From assembly GCA_032161045.1 (NCBI GenBank), contig JAVHTH010000003.1: a DNA stretch of 64,000 nucleotides. One strand, given 5' to 3'. Under the pieces are notes generated by a model that made no database searches, had not been told where the DNA came from, and worked only from the letters and a program-made list of their open reading frames with translations. Shown here one piece after another: positions 34,712 to 43,600 of this stretch. Every line of letters begins with the position of its first letter. Within the stretch, counting starts at the first letter, position 1. The DNA comes from Fervidibacter sinensis (lineage in GTDB: Bacteria; Armatimonadota; Fervidibacteria; Fervidibacterales; Fervidibacteraceae). The position numbers and the translations under genes were made by a program.

Positions 34712-36010
34712 TCACCAAATTGAAGGTGCGCCGGGGACAGGGAGCACCGCGTTGCGCTCAGGTCCAACGGAAACGGTTGCAATTGGGACACCAACCAACT
34801 CCTGCAACCTCATCACGAACTTCTGGGCGTTTGTCGGGAGTTGTTCCCATGTCCGACACCCCGACAAAGGTTCATCCCAACCGGGCAAAGTTTCGTAAAC
34901 GGGTTCAACTTCCTCAAGGACACAAACTTCGGCTGGGAAGGTTGTCAATATCTCGTTGCGCCAGCGATAAGCAACGCAAATTTTGACTTCAGGGTAACCA
35001 GAAAGGACATCAAGTTTTGTCAAGGCTATGGCTGTGCAGCCGTTAACTGTAGCGGCGTATCTGACGAGAACAGCATCAAACCATCCGCACCTTCTCGGTC
35101 GTCCCGTCGTCGCCCCGTATTCACGACCTTTTTCGCGGAGTTTAACTTGCTCTTCGCCTTGAAGTTCAGTTGGGAAAGGACCTTCACCGACCCTTGTCGT
35201 GTATGCCTTTGCGATCCCGAGCACTGAGGTGATTTTCGTTGGCGGCAACCCACTTCCGGTGCAAGCACCGCCAGCGGTTGTGTTGGACGATGTGACGAAG
35301 GGGTAAGTGCCAAAGTCAACATCAAGACCGGTCCCTTGCGCACCTTCAAGCAAAATTTTCTTGCCTGCGTTTGCTTGCTCATTTAGCCATGTCACTGTGT
35401 CGCAGATGTATGGGTTCAACTTCTGCGCGTATTGGAGCAACTCGTCCAAGATTTCGTTGAAATCGGGTCTATCCTCTGGCGGGAGGGCGTTGAAAAAAGC
35501 CTGCTTTTGTTCCCAGTTGACCCTCAATTTTTCCTCCAACCGCTCAGGGTAGCGGAGGTCACCGACCCTAACCCCAACTCTGTCAACCTTATCAACATAA
35601 GTCGGACCAACACCCCTTCGCGTTGTGCCCAACCTCAAGCGAGCACCCGCCATCTCTCTCGCCGTATCCAGCATCCGATGGTAGGGCAAAGTCAAATGGG
35701 CTCGGTCGCTGATTTTCAATCGCTCCGGCGTGATTGAGATCCCGAGAGAGGAAAGGGAGTCAATTTCCTCCAACAGCGCCTTGGGATCAACCACTACTCC
35801 GTTCCCAATGACGCAGACTGTGTGTTCGTGAGTGATGCCGGAAGGGATAAGGTGCAAGGCGACAGGTTTGCCTTTGTAGATGACAGTGTGCCCAGCATTT
35901 GCTCCTCCCTGAAATCTCACAACGATATCTGCTTCGCGAGCCAAAGAATCAACCATTGCACCTTTACCTTCGTCTCCCCATTGTGCACCAACGACGACAA
36001 CTACGGGCAT
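34712..36010 (-). CDS. purA: Adenylosuccinate synthetase
   Basis: 432 residues, standard length. GTP-binding GDEGKG (residues 12-17) with the catalytic Asp13, GGANAGHT with His41, TTRRGVGPTY, and the closing SVGPER block are all present. It makes adenylosuccinate from IMP, aspartate and GTP, the first committed step to AMP. ATG 36010 has AAGGAGGA about 8 nt upstream. The protein extends about ten residues (NAVLPVPGAPSIW) beyond the usual end. Transcribed from an extended -10 promoter that faces the response-regulator promoter. Confidence 0.97.
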   Translation of the reverse strand: MPVVVVVGAQWGDEGKGAMVDSLAREADIVVRFQGGANAGHTVIYKGKPVALHLIPSGITHEHTVCVIGNGVVVDPKALLEEIDSLSSLGISITPERLKISDRAHLTLPYHRMLDTAREMAGARLRLGTTRRGVGPTYVDKVDRVGVRVGDLRYPERLEEKLRVNWEQKQAFFNALPPEDRPDFNEILDELLQYAQKLNPYICDTVTWLNEQANAGKKILLEGAQGTGLDVDFGTYPFVTSSNTTAGGACTGSGLPPTKITSVLGIAKAYTTRVGEGPFPTELQGEEQVKLREKGREYGATTGRPRRCGWFDAVLVRYAATVNGCTAIALTKLDVLSGYPEVKICVAYRWRNEILTTFPAEVCVLEEVEPVYETLPGWDEPLSGCRTWEQLPTNAQKFVMRLQELVGVPIATVSVGPERNAVLPVPGAPSIW

Positions 36011-36050
36011 GGCTTCTTTCCTCCTTCGTTTCGCGAAACTCGCAGCAACG

Positions 36051-36059
36051 ATTATAGCA
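36051..36059 (-). promoter_or_regulatory. Extended -10 promoter of purA
   Basis: Minus strand TGC-TATAAT (36051-36059): a perfect -10 hexamer with the TGn extension, which can function without a good -35. Its -35 region falls on the -35 box of the divergent promoter at 36074. Predicted leader about 34 nt. Confidence 0.65.
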
Positions 36060-36073
36060 GGAAGTTAATCACC

Positions 36074-36102
36074 TTGACGCTGCACCTTTGCAGTGCTATA
36101 AG
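36074..36102 (+). promoter_or_regulatory. Sigma-70-type promoter of the response regulator
   Basis: TTGACG (36074-36079), 17-bp spacer, TATAAG (36097-36102). The spacer contains CTGCA-CCTT-TGCAG (36080-36093), an inverted repeat well placed for a repressor. Back-to-back with the purA promoter. Confidence 0.72.
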
Positions 36103-36172
36103 TGTTAAGGGCGCTTTTGGGTTTGGATGATTTGAAATGGAAACCGAACCGTAGGAGAGAGGTGAATTTCTG

Positions 36173-36595
36173 ATGACGATGCAGCCAGTAACTGGTCAAA
36201 AGAAACGCGTTTTGGTGGTGGACGACGAACGGCACATCGTCCGGCTCGTTCAAGTTAACCTTGAGCGACAAGGCTATGAGGTCCTCACCGCTTACGATGG
36301 CGTTGAATGCTTGGAAAAAGCAAAATCAGAGAAGCCTGACCTCATTGTCCTTGATGTCATGATGCCTCGCATGGACGGGTTTGAAGCGCTGCAAAGACTT
36401 AAGACCGATCCAGAAACCAGCCACATCCCTGTCATCATGCTGACAGCAAGGGCACAAGACCGCGATGTCTTGCAAGGCTACCAGTATGGCGCTGACCTGT
36501 ATTTGACCAAGCCTTTCAGCCCGCTTGAATTGATCTCGCTCGTCAAGCGAGTTTTTGAGAGCCAAGAAGAAGAAGGCGGAGCATACAGGTTGTAG
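36173..36595 (+). CDS. Single-domain response regulator (CheY/PilH-like)
   Basis: 140 residues consisting of one receiver domain: acidic pocket VVDDE, phospho-acceptor Asp in LDVMMPRMDG, the conserved Thr in MLTARAQD and Lys in LTKPFSP. There is no output domain, so it acts by protein-protein contact, as in chemotaxis, twitching or as an adaptor. No histidine kinase lies nearby. ATG 36173 behind GAGGTGA; an ATG two codons later is also possible. Confidence 0.92.
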   Translation: MTMQPVTGQKKRVLVVDDERHIVRLVQVNLERQGYEVLTAYDGVECLEKAKSEKPDLIVLDVMMPRMDGFEALQRLKTDPETSHIPVIMLTARAQDRDVLQGYQYGADLYLTKPFSPLELISLVKRVFESQEEEGGAYRL

Positions 36596-36729
36596 TCTCT
36601 CCGAATTTACGCGCGAGACACCTGTCTGGGTTGCCCTTGGTCTGTTTTTTGGTAACGGAAGGTGTTGAGGAAAAGCGAAGGGGGAATCCCAAAAGCCAAC
36701 AGTTTAGGCACGAAATGGGGTGAGCAGCG

Positions 36730-38391
36730 ATGGCGGTAAGGGCGTTTCTGGGGTTGGATGTCGGGACACAAAGTGTCAAGGGAAGGGCGATTGATGAGCA
36801 AGGAAATTTGCTGGCGGAAGCAAGCACCGAGTATCCCCTATACATCCCTCAACCGGGTTGGACGGAACAAGAGCCTTCTGAAATGTGGCAAGCAGCCTGT
36901 GAAACTATCCGAAAAGTCGTTGATGCCCTTCAGCGCCATGACCCGCCAGCCGAAATAGTCTCCGTTTGCGCAACGGGTCAAATGCACACGATGATTTTGC
37001 TTGACAAAAATAAGCAACCCTTGGGCAGGGCTTTGCTGTGGAACGACGGACGGGCAGCGAGAGACGCTGAAGTTGGAGCGGAACTGCTCAAGAGCAAATT
37101 GGGTGAGCGCTACTTGATTGAAACGATTTGCAACGATTTTCTCGCCAACTGGACTGGCGCTCACCTGTTTTATGTCCGCAATAGAGCGGAGGAGTTTGCT
37201 AAGGGCGTTCGCAACTTTGAAACGGAACGATGGGCAAAAGCGTGGGAGAATGCATTTACATTCGTCACACCTCGCGACTTCATCGTCCTCCAGTTAACGG
37301 GCGAAGTTGCTATGGACATGTGTGGCGGTTCAGAAACCTCATTGATGGACATTCCCAACAAGAAGTGGGCTTTGGACGCCTTCAAAGTCTTGGGTATTGA
37401 CAAACTTCAACCACCGTCGCTTTACGAACCGGGCAGCGTTATAGGGAAAGTGACAAAGCAAGCATCTGAGGTCACAGGACTCAAAGAAGGCACTTTAGTC
37501 GTTGCGGGTGCGGGCGATTGCCTTGCAGGGGCATTGGCTGGTGGCGTTTTGAAGGTTGGGCAAGTTTTGTTCACTTTGGGGACAAGCGGGGTAGTCGTTG
37601 CTCCCATCGGTGAAAAACCTTTGGTTGATGAACAATTGAGGACTCAAGTTCACTACTCCACGGTGCCGAATGTCCTCATCAACATGGGTTGCGTTAACGG
37701 TGCAGGGATTGGGCTTCGGATGTTCCGAGATGTCTTGGGCGATGTTTACAAAACCGCTGCTCAAAAATTCGGTGTTGACCCATATGACTTGCTGATTGAA
37801 CGGGCGAAGCAAGTTCCACCGGGAAGCCACGGGATAATGTTCTCGCCATACATCACTGGCGACAGGATTGTCAAGGCTCCGCAAGGGCGTGGTGCATGGT
37901 ATGGTTTGACTGCGTTTTTGATGGAACCAGAAAGCAGGGGAGATGCTTGCCTCATTCGGGCAGTGCTTGAAGGGGTCTGTTTTGCGGTTCGCGACGGATG
38001 GGAAATCATTCGCAAATTGCTCTCAGGTGTTTCCTTTGAGCCCATCAGGATGGTTGGGGGCGGGGCGAGAAGCGCTTTTTGGTGTCAATTGACTGCTGAT
38101 ATTTTCGGTCACCCCGTCGCCACAACCACAGCGGAAGATGCTTCCTATGGCATGGCGTTGTTGGCAGGTGTCGGAGCAAACGCTTTTAGCATCTGGGAAG
38201 CGGCTGAGAAAATTAAAATCGTCCGAGTTTTTGAGCCCAATCCAAACATTTCCGCTTTTTACGACCGCTTCTACCGTGAAGTTTACCACCAACACTACGA
38301 CCGCAGCCAAAGGGAATTGGACGCCGCCGTTGAGAGGATACTCAACAGCCCCGAATACGCGGAGGCAGTTAAAGAGTGGGAAAAGCAATAG
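36730..38391 (+). CDS. xylB: FGGY-family carbohydrate kinase, xylulokinase-like
   Basis: 553 residues. N-terminal phosphate loop GLDVGTQSVKG, the xylulokinase-type CATGQMHTMI, ALLWNDGRA, the second-domain GAGDCLAGALAGG with catalytic Asp, TLGTSGVV, and the C-terminal MVGGGARSAFWCQLTAD are all seen. It phosphorylates a ketopentose, probably D-xylulose, with ATP in the cytoplasm. It would connect pentoses released by the GH43/GH51/GH127 enzymes to the pentose phosphate pathway. Slightly longer than usual (about 500). Family certain, substrate inferred. Confidence 0.85.
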   Translation: MAVRAFLGLDVGTQSVKGRAIDEQGNLLAEASTEYPLYIPQPGWTEQEPSEMWQAACETIRKVVDALQRHDPPAEIVSVCATGQMHTMILLDKNKQPLGRALLWNDGRAARDAEVGAELLKSKLGERYLIETICNDFLANWTGAHLFYVRNRAEEFAKGVRNFETERWAKAWENAFTFVTPRDFIVLQLTGEVAMDMCGGSETSLMDIPNKKWALDAFKVLGIDKLQPPSLYEPGSVIGKVTKQASEVTGLKEGTLVVAGAGDCLAGALAGGVLKVGQVLFTLGTSGVVVAPIGEKPLVDEQLRTQVHYSTVPNVLINMGCVNGAGIGLRMFRDVLGDVYKTAAQKFGVDPYDLLIERAKQVPPGSHGIMFSPYITGDRIVKAPQGRGAWYGLTAFLMEPESRGDACLIRAVLEGVCFAVRDGWEIIRKLLSGVSFEPIRMVGGGARSAFWCQLTADIFGHPVATTTAEDASYGMALLAGVGANAFSIWEAAEKIKIVRVFEPNPNISAFYDRFYREVYHQHYDRSQRELDAAVERILNSPEYAEAVKEWEKQ

Positions 38392-38404
38392 GGGGTTGAT
38401 TCCA

Positions 38405-39613
38405 CTAACCGAAAATCAGGAAACGCCTTCGTTTGGGTTCTTCAACCGGCAAACCTGCTAATCGTCGTGCTGCTCGCCTTATGGCTTTGGCAACTTCACT
38501 TTCCGGGCGGGAAACGACAACTGGCTCTCCCAAGTTGACGGATTGAACGATGGTGCGACTATCATTTGGAATGATGTCCCAAACTTCCAAGCCCAATTGG
38601 CTGGCGATGAAGTCAGGTGTCAAGTCCGCATCGGCTTGAACTCGGTTGAAAAGCAACTTGGGCGATACACCCCACTTTTGCATTCCGAGCGTCAACGCTC
38701 TCGTTGCTCTGAGCGAAAGCAAATCCCAAGGGACCGCAACGACGATGACTTCATCCATCAGTCTCAAAAGTTCCAAATCGGGCACATAAAGTGTCAAGGG
38801 AGTGTCCACAAGGATGAACTTGTAACCCTCCCTCAACGCTTTCAAAACTGCCTCTATCCGTCCCATGTCAATGTATTCCGGCAGGTTGCGCTCGGGCGAG
38901 AAGAACCAAGTGTAGAAGTGGACCCCGCTTTCGTGGCGGACAGCGTAAGGTCTGAGAAGTTCTAAATCCACCTCCCGCACCGCTTCAGGGATTTCGCTCA
39001 AAGTTATTTTCGCAGTTGCGTTCACCAACGCCAAAGTGTCCCCGATGAAAAGGTCAAGCAAAGCAACCGGCGATTTCGTTTCATCTGCGAGGGCGATAGC
39101 GAGGTTGACAATTAGTGTCGTTTTCCCGACACCGCCCTTGCCGCTGCTAAGTGCAATTGCTTTACCTTCAACGCGTTCCTCCACAGGAGTTGGTGCTACC
39201 GAGAGGCGCCATTGTTGTCCACGAGGGGATGCCAATACTTCGCGAATCATCTGACGGACCTGCTCAGCCGTTGCTGATTTGGGAAGCACATCTTCAACTC
39301 CCGCCAATGCAGCGCCTCGCAGGAACGCTTCGTCTTTCTCCTTGTCGGTGAACAAGATGACAGCCGTTGACAATTTTTGCTCCCTCAAAAGTCGGGCTAA
39401 AGCCAACCCATCAAAGTTCGGTTCATCGCCATTGACAAAAACGAAGTGGGGGGCTAAGGTGACGGCGCTTTCCGCCAACGCTTCCTGCCCATCGGAAGGT
39501 TGAATGCGACCAACTATGAGGATGGGCAGATTATCAACTGCATCTAAATTCGTCAACTCCACACCCGCCAACAGTATTCGCAATACTGCCCGATGGTGTT
39601 CGGATTCCGCCAT
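38405..39613 (-). CDS. cpaE: CpaE/TadZ-like pilus ATPase (MinD/ParA type)
   Basis: 402 residues. Residues 1-125 are a receiver-like domain without a clear phospho-Asp pocket (VLRILLAGVELTN, GVEDVLPKSA); residues 145-390 are a deviant-Walker MinD/ParA ATPase (LSSGKGGVGKTTLIVNLA, then ILVDTPLTL). This pairing is the CpaE/TadZ architecture that localises Tad pilus assembly. It lies 35 bp after cpaB on the same strand. The tad ATPase, platform and prepilin genes are not in the window; the operon ends here against the convergent kinase gene, 13 bp away. Confidence 0.87.
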   Translation of the reverse strand: MAESEHHRAVLRILLAGVELTNLDAVDNLPILIVGRIQPSDGQEALAESAVTLAPHFVFVNGDEPNFDGLALARLLREQKLSTAVILFTDKEKDEAFLRGAALAGVEDVLPKSATAEQVRQMIREVLASPRGQQWRLSVAPTPVEERVEGKAIALSSGKGGVGKTTLIVNLAIALADETKSPVALLDLFIGDTLALVNATAKITLSEIPEAVREVDLELLRPYAVRHESGVHFYTWFFSPERNLPEYIDMGRIEAVLKALREGYKFILVDTPLTLYVPDLELLRLMDEVIVVAVPWDLLSLRATRALTLGMQKWGVSPKLLFNRVQADADLTPDFIASQLGLEVWDIIPNDSRTIVQSVNLGEPVVVSRPESEVAKAIRRAARRLAGLPVEEPKRRRFLIFG

Positions 39614-39648
39614 AGCCGCCGATGATTCCTCCTTCCGACTTTGTCAAG

Positions 39649-40641
39649 TTATTGGCGACTCACTATGACCTCTTCCCTTTCTGTCCCTCGGTAGACTACG
39701 ATGACCCGTGCTGGGGCAACTGGTCTGGTTGGGGCTATTTGTTGAGCAACTGGACGAGTTGGTGCCGGCTGAGGGGCAGCGGTGCTTGGAATTTTTTCTG
39801 GTGACCTCAAAGGTGGCGTCATGAAGTAGTCGCGTTCATTGCGCAAAACGGTTAAAGTTCGCCCCTCCTCTAACGCCCTCGCCAACCTAACAGCCTCGGC
39901 TGGGGTAACAGCCAAAACAATTCTTCGCATTGTGGCAGCCGCTTTAGTCTCACTTTCGGGTGTCGGTTGGGTTGGTTGTGGTTGAGTCTTTTGAGGCTCA
40001 GGGGGTGTAGGGGTCGTTTGGGCGGCGCGAGACAGAATCCTTTGCCGCACCATTTCCTCTCGGCTCATGCCCGGCACATAATTCTCCGCTACCAGAACTT
40101 GTGCCCTGCGGACAATAATTTCGGCGACCGTTGTTTCCCCATGCCGGTGCGTTGCAATTACATCAACCAAGTCGCCGGGCAAAAGGATGTCCGCAGCACC
40201 TTCAGTGAAAGGCTGATACAAGACGAACCCACGCATTCCTAAAGGCACACTGAATTCCCTGAGTTGCTCAGGCGGCGGCATGAGTTGTGAAAGGCGCAGT
40301 GGAGAGTCTTTTGGTGCTTTTTGAAGCAGAATGGAATTTACTACGAACTCCACATCGGTGACGGCATCTTTTGGAACTTGATTTTCGGGCAATTCAGCGA
40401 TGCGGACATCCGCACTACTGAGCCGCGCTCCTTTCTCCAAATCCCTTGCTGCCACGACCACAGGAATTTTCTTCACCGCCGGTTCCTGACCCATTGGCGG
40501 GGCGGAAGGCGCTTGTCCGCGCCGGGTCAACCACAATGTTGCAACCAACGCAACACCCGCACAAACCACTGCCGCCAATAACAACATCCGGCGCTGTGGC
40601 ATTGATTCGCTCCCCCTTCCGACAGAAGTAGTTTGCATCAT
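39649..40641 (-). CDS. cpaB: Flp pilus assembly protein CpaB/RcpC
   Basis: 330 residues from ATG 40641, with AGGAGGTGA 5-6 nt upstream. One N-terminal membrane helix (about 19-39), then an SAF domain (VVVAARDLEKGARLSSADV) and the CpaB/RcpC central domain (LLPGDLVDVIATHR; TVAEIIVRRAQVLVAEN), with Pro/Gln/Thr-rich linkers and an extra Pro/Ala-rich tail ending IVVYRGTEREEV, a motif often seen at CpaB C-termini. It works in the periplasm, stabilising the Tad secretin. Located 24 bp after the alpha-2-macroglobulin gene. Confidence 0.88.
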   Translation of the reverse strand: MMQTTSVGRGSESMPQRRMLLLAAVVCAGVALVATLWLTRRGQAPSAPPMGQEPAVKKIPVVVAARDLEKGARLSSADVRIAELPENQVPKDAVTDVEFVVNSILLQKAPKDSPLRLSQLMPPPEQLREFSVPLGMRGFVLYQPFTEGAADILLPGDLVDVIATHRHGETTVAEIIVRRAQVLVAENYVPGMSREEMVRQRILSRAAQTTPTPPEPQKTQPQPTQPTPESETKAAATMRRIVLAVTPAEAVRLARALEEGRTLTVLRNERDYFMTPPLRSPEKIPSTAAPQPAPTRPVAQQIAPTRPVAPARVIVVYRGTEREEVIVSRQ

Positions 40642-40665
40642 TTTGTCACCTCCTGCAAGGTTTGG

Positions 40666-43600
40666 TCATGGGAGCACCCGAAGCCTTTCTTCCGCCCCGT
40701 TCCATCTCTCTGTCCCATACATATGCCACAGTCGTGGCGGAAGTATGTGATAATCGCCGGGCACCTCCGCCCGCAGGAGGTAGCGGACCACATGTCTTCC
40801 TGCTCCCCTGAAATAAGTTATCGTCCTGTCATCCCGCACTTCCTTAGGCTTTATTTCCCCGTCCCAATAACCGCCCCTCTCAATCCCTAAAGCCCGACCT
40901 TCAACGACCCTCATTCCCGCAGGGATTGGGTCTTCAAGGACCATGAAATTCGTTGGGCAATCAACCGTCAGGGTCACCCGCACCACATCGCCAACTTTCA
41001 CAGAGTCCCCGCTTCTGAGAGGCTTAGCCTTCCATTTGACTTGACCGTCATCCCCAATATAAGGCGTGAGTTCCTCGTAGCGCCTTTGAACTCTTTGCCC
41101 ACTTGACAGCAATTCACCAAATCTTTCCGGCAAAATGAGCGATTGTCGGTTCACCAATGTGACCCAAAGTGTCACCCCTTTCGGCTTGGTGACCTTCACT
41201 TCGTTCACTCCGACTTTCAGGTTACCAATTAACTTGACAGTTGTCTCTGGGAGGGATGCACCATTGGGTGGGATTTGGACAGTTTGAGATGAACCGTTGA
41301 GGGAAATGTTCACGGTGACCGGGGCTTTCATTGCTATCGTTTCAAAGCGCTTGGAAAATTCCAAAATTGCCTCCAACACAGCGGCTGTGTCCTTGGTGGA
41401 AATCCAGCCTGCACCTTTCCTGTTCTGGAGAAGTGTCCTAACAGTCGCGGTTGCTGACCTCGCATCAACGCTTCCAACCCTCATTAATGCAAGCAGTGCC
41501 CACGCGGTGATTTCATCGCCGGTTGTCCAACGCCTCATGTGGAAATTTTCGCTCATTGCCCACCTCAAATCCTCTCGCAAAGGCAAAGCCGTCATGAGCA
41601 ACTTCTTTGCCACTTGCATCGCTTGAGGATGTTTCCATTCGTGTAAGGCAAGGGTCAGGAATGCAAGACCGTAAGGGGAACAGTGATCAATGATGGAAGC
41701 GAGCAATTGGGGCTGGGAATTGGGGACTGAAGCGGGAGTGAAAACGCCAGTTGGTTTTAAAGCCGGCAATTTGGCTCCGGCGCGAGCCAATGCAAACAGA
41801 GCGAACGCAACTGTGTCCTTGTCTCTTTCCCGCCATTTTTCTTGCACCATTCGCTCAAGTGCCTTGATGCCTCTCCTTAAGACTTGCTCGCTCACTTCAA
41901 AGCCAGCCTTTTTAGCCTCTGCCAACCCTCTCACAACTAATGCGGTCATCCACAAATCCGTTGGGTCATCTTCCCACCAACCCCAACCGCCATCATCATG
42001 CTGGAACCGATAAAGTCTCGCTAAGCCTCGGTTCACCATGCGAGGCAGTTCTTTCTCAAGCCAGTCAATCTTTATGCCTCGCTCTTTCAAAACCCTCCAC
42101 ACAAGCAAGTCGGGAAGGAAGCCGTTCATGGTCTGTTCAACGCAGCCGTATGGGTAAGTGGCAAGATACTCAAGCGCTCCGAGCATTGCGGAAAAGATGG
42201 AAGGTGCCAACCGCACATGAATTTGGCTTGTCTCCAAATCAGTGTTGGGCGGTAAGACAACCCCCAAAACCTGCTCCGTTTCCTCAGGGCTAACCATTAA
42301 TGTTCGGGAAACCAACCGCTCAGTTGCGTGTGGCAGGACAACAATGACCCTTTGTTCAGCGTCTGCTCGCCCGTCTTTACTTTGTGCGCGTGCTGTTATG
42401 CGCCAGCGCCCTGAGCGCTCTGCCCTAAAATTCCACTTAACAATTGCGGTTTTATGGGGTTGGACAAAAACAGTTTCGTAATGGCTCACCTTCAACTTCT
42501 CGTGTTCAGCCTCTATCTCCACTCTTGCTTCGCAACTTCGTTCAGTGTCATTGTGCACGATGGCACTTACGGTCGTTTGGTCACCTTGTGTGAGGACAAT
42601 CGGTGCAGCAATGCGAACACCAAACGGTTTTGTGCACCGGAATTTCGTGACCCCATAGCCCACATTTGTGTCAAGGGTGTGAGCGATGGCTGTCATCCGC
42701 CACTGGGTCAAAGTGTCGGGAACTGCCAATTGCACTTGGGCTGTGCCGTTTTCGTCGGTGATGACATGCGGAAGCCAAAGGGCTGTGTCAGGGAAATATT
42801 TGCGAACTGTTTCGGCTTTGCCTTTATCGCCTTGCCAAGCCAGCCAAGGGAATGAGTAGCGGGTGACAATTCGGTTAGGTCGTTCGGCATAAAAGGCTCG
42901 GAAAACCTGTTCTGGGTCATCGCTTTTGATAGCATAAATCGCTTCGTCAACGACAGCAATGGAAAGTTCCGCCTTGACGGGGTTGCTTTTTGAGTCACGA
43001 ACTTGAACCGTCAACCTTGCGGTTTGGCGGGGTTCATAAACCTCGCGGTCGCTTTTCACGCTAACTTGAAGGCGAAAATCGTCAAGTTCAAACCTTATCG
43101 GCTTGACTTGCTCCACGAATTTCTTTTGATGAACCAGCGAAGCAGTCACATACGCATTTGGCAAAAGTTCAGATGAGAGCGGGATTTCCCATTCAGCGGT
43201 TCCGTTGGGCAACCTCAACAAGCGGGCGGTGTAAAGTTTTTCACCTTCAACTGTCACCAGAACGGCTGCGTTTTTCAACTTGCTCTGAATTGCGACCTTT
43301 GCTTCCTCGCCTATCTGGTATCGGGGTTTGTCAAGCAAAAGTTGAATTGGCGGGAGTTTGGGTGGTAAGGTTGGCGCTCGCGTGCGAGAGACAACCCAAA
43401 CACTTGTTTCGGCGCCAATAGTGTTGCGTTTTGGGTCATACACCGTCGCTTCCACAACCCAATCCCCGGTTTCGCTCGGCACAAATTGCCATTGGGTTTC
43501 GCCGTTCTCATCGGTTTTGCTTTGTCCTTGCAATTGCCAACGAATTTTCATGTCCTCGCGACCTATCCACTCCACCCAACCCGCACGCCAGTGAACGATT

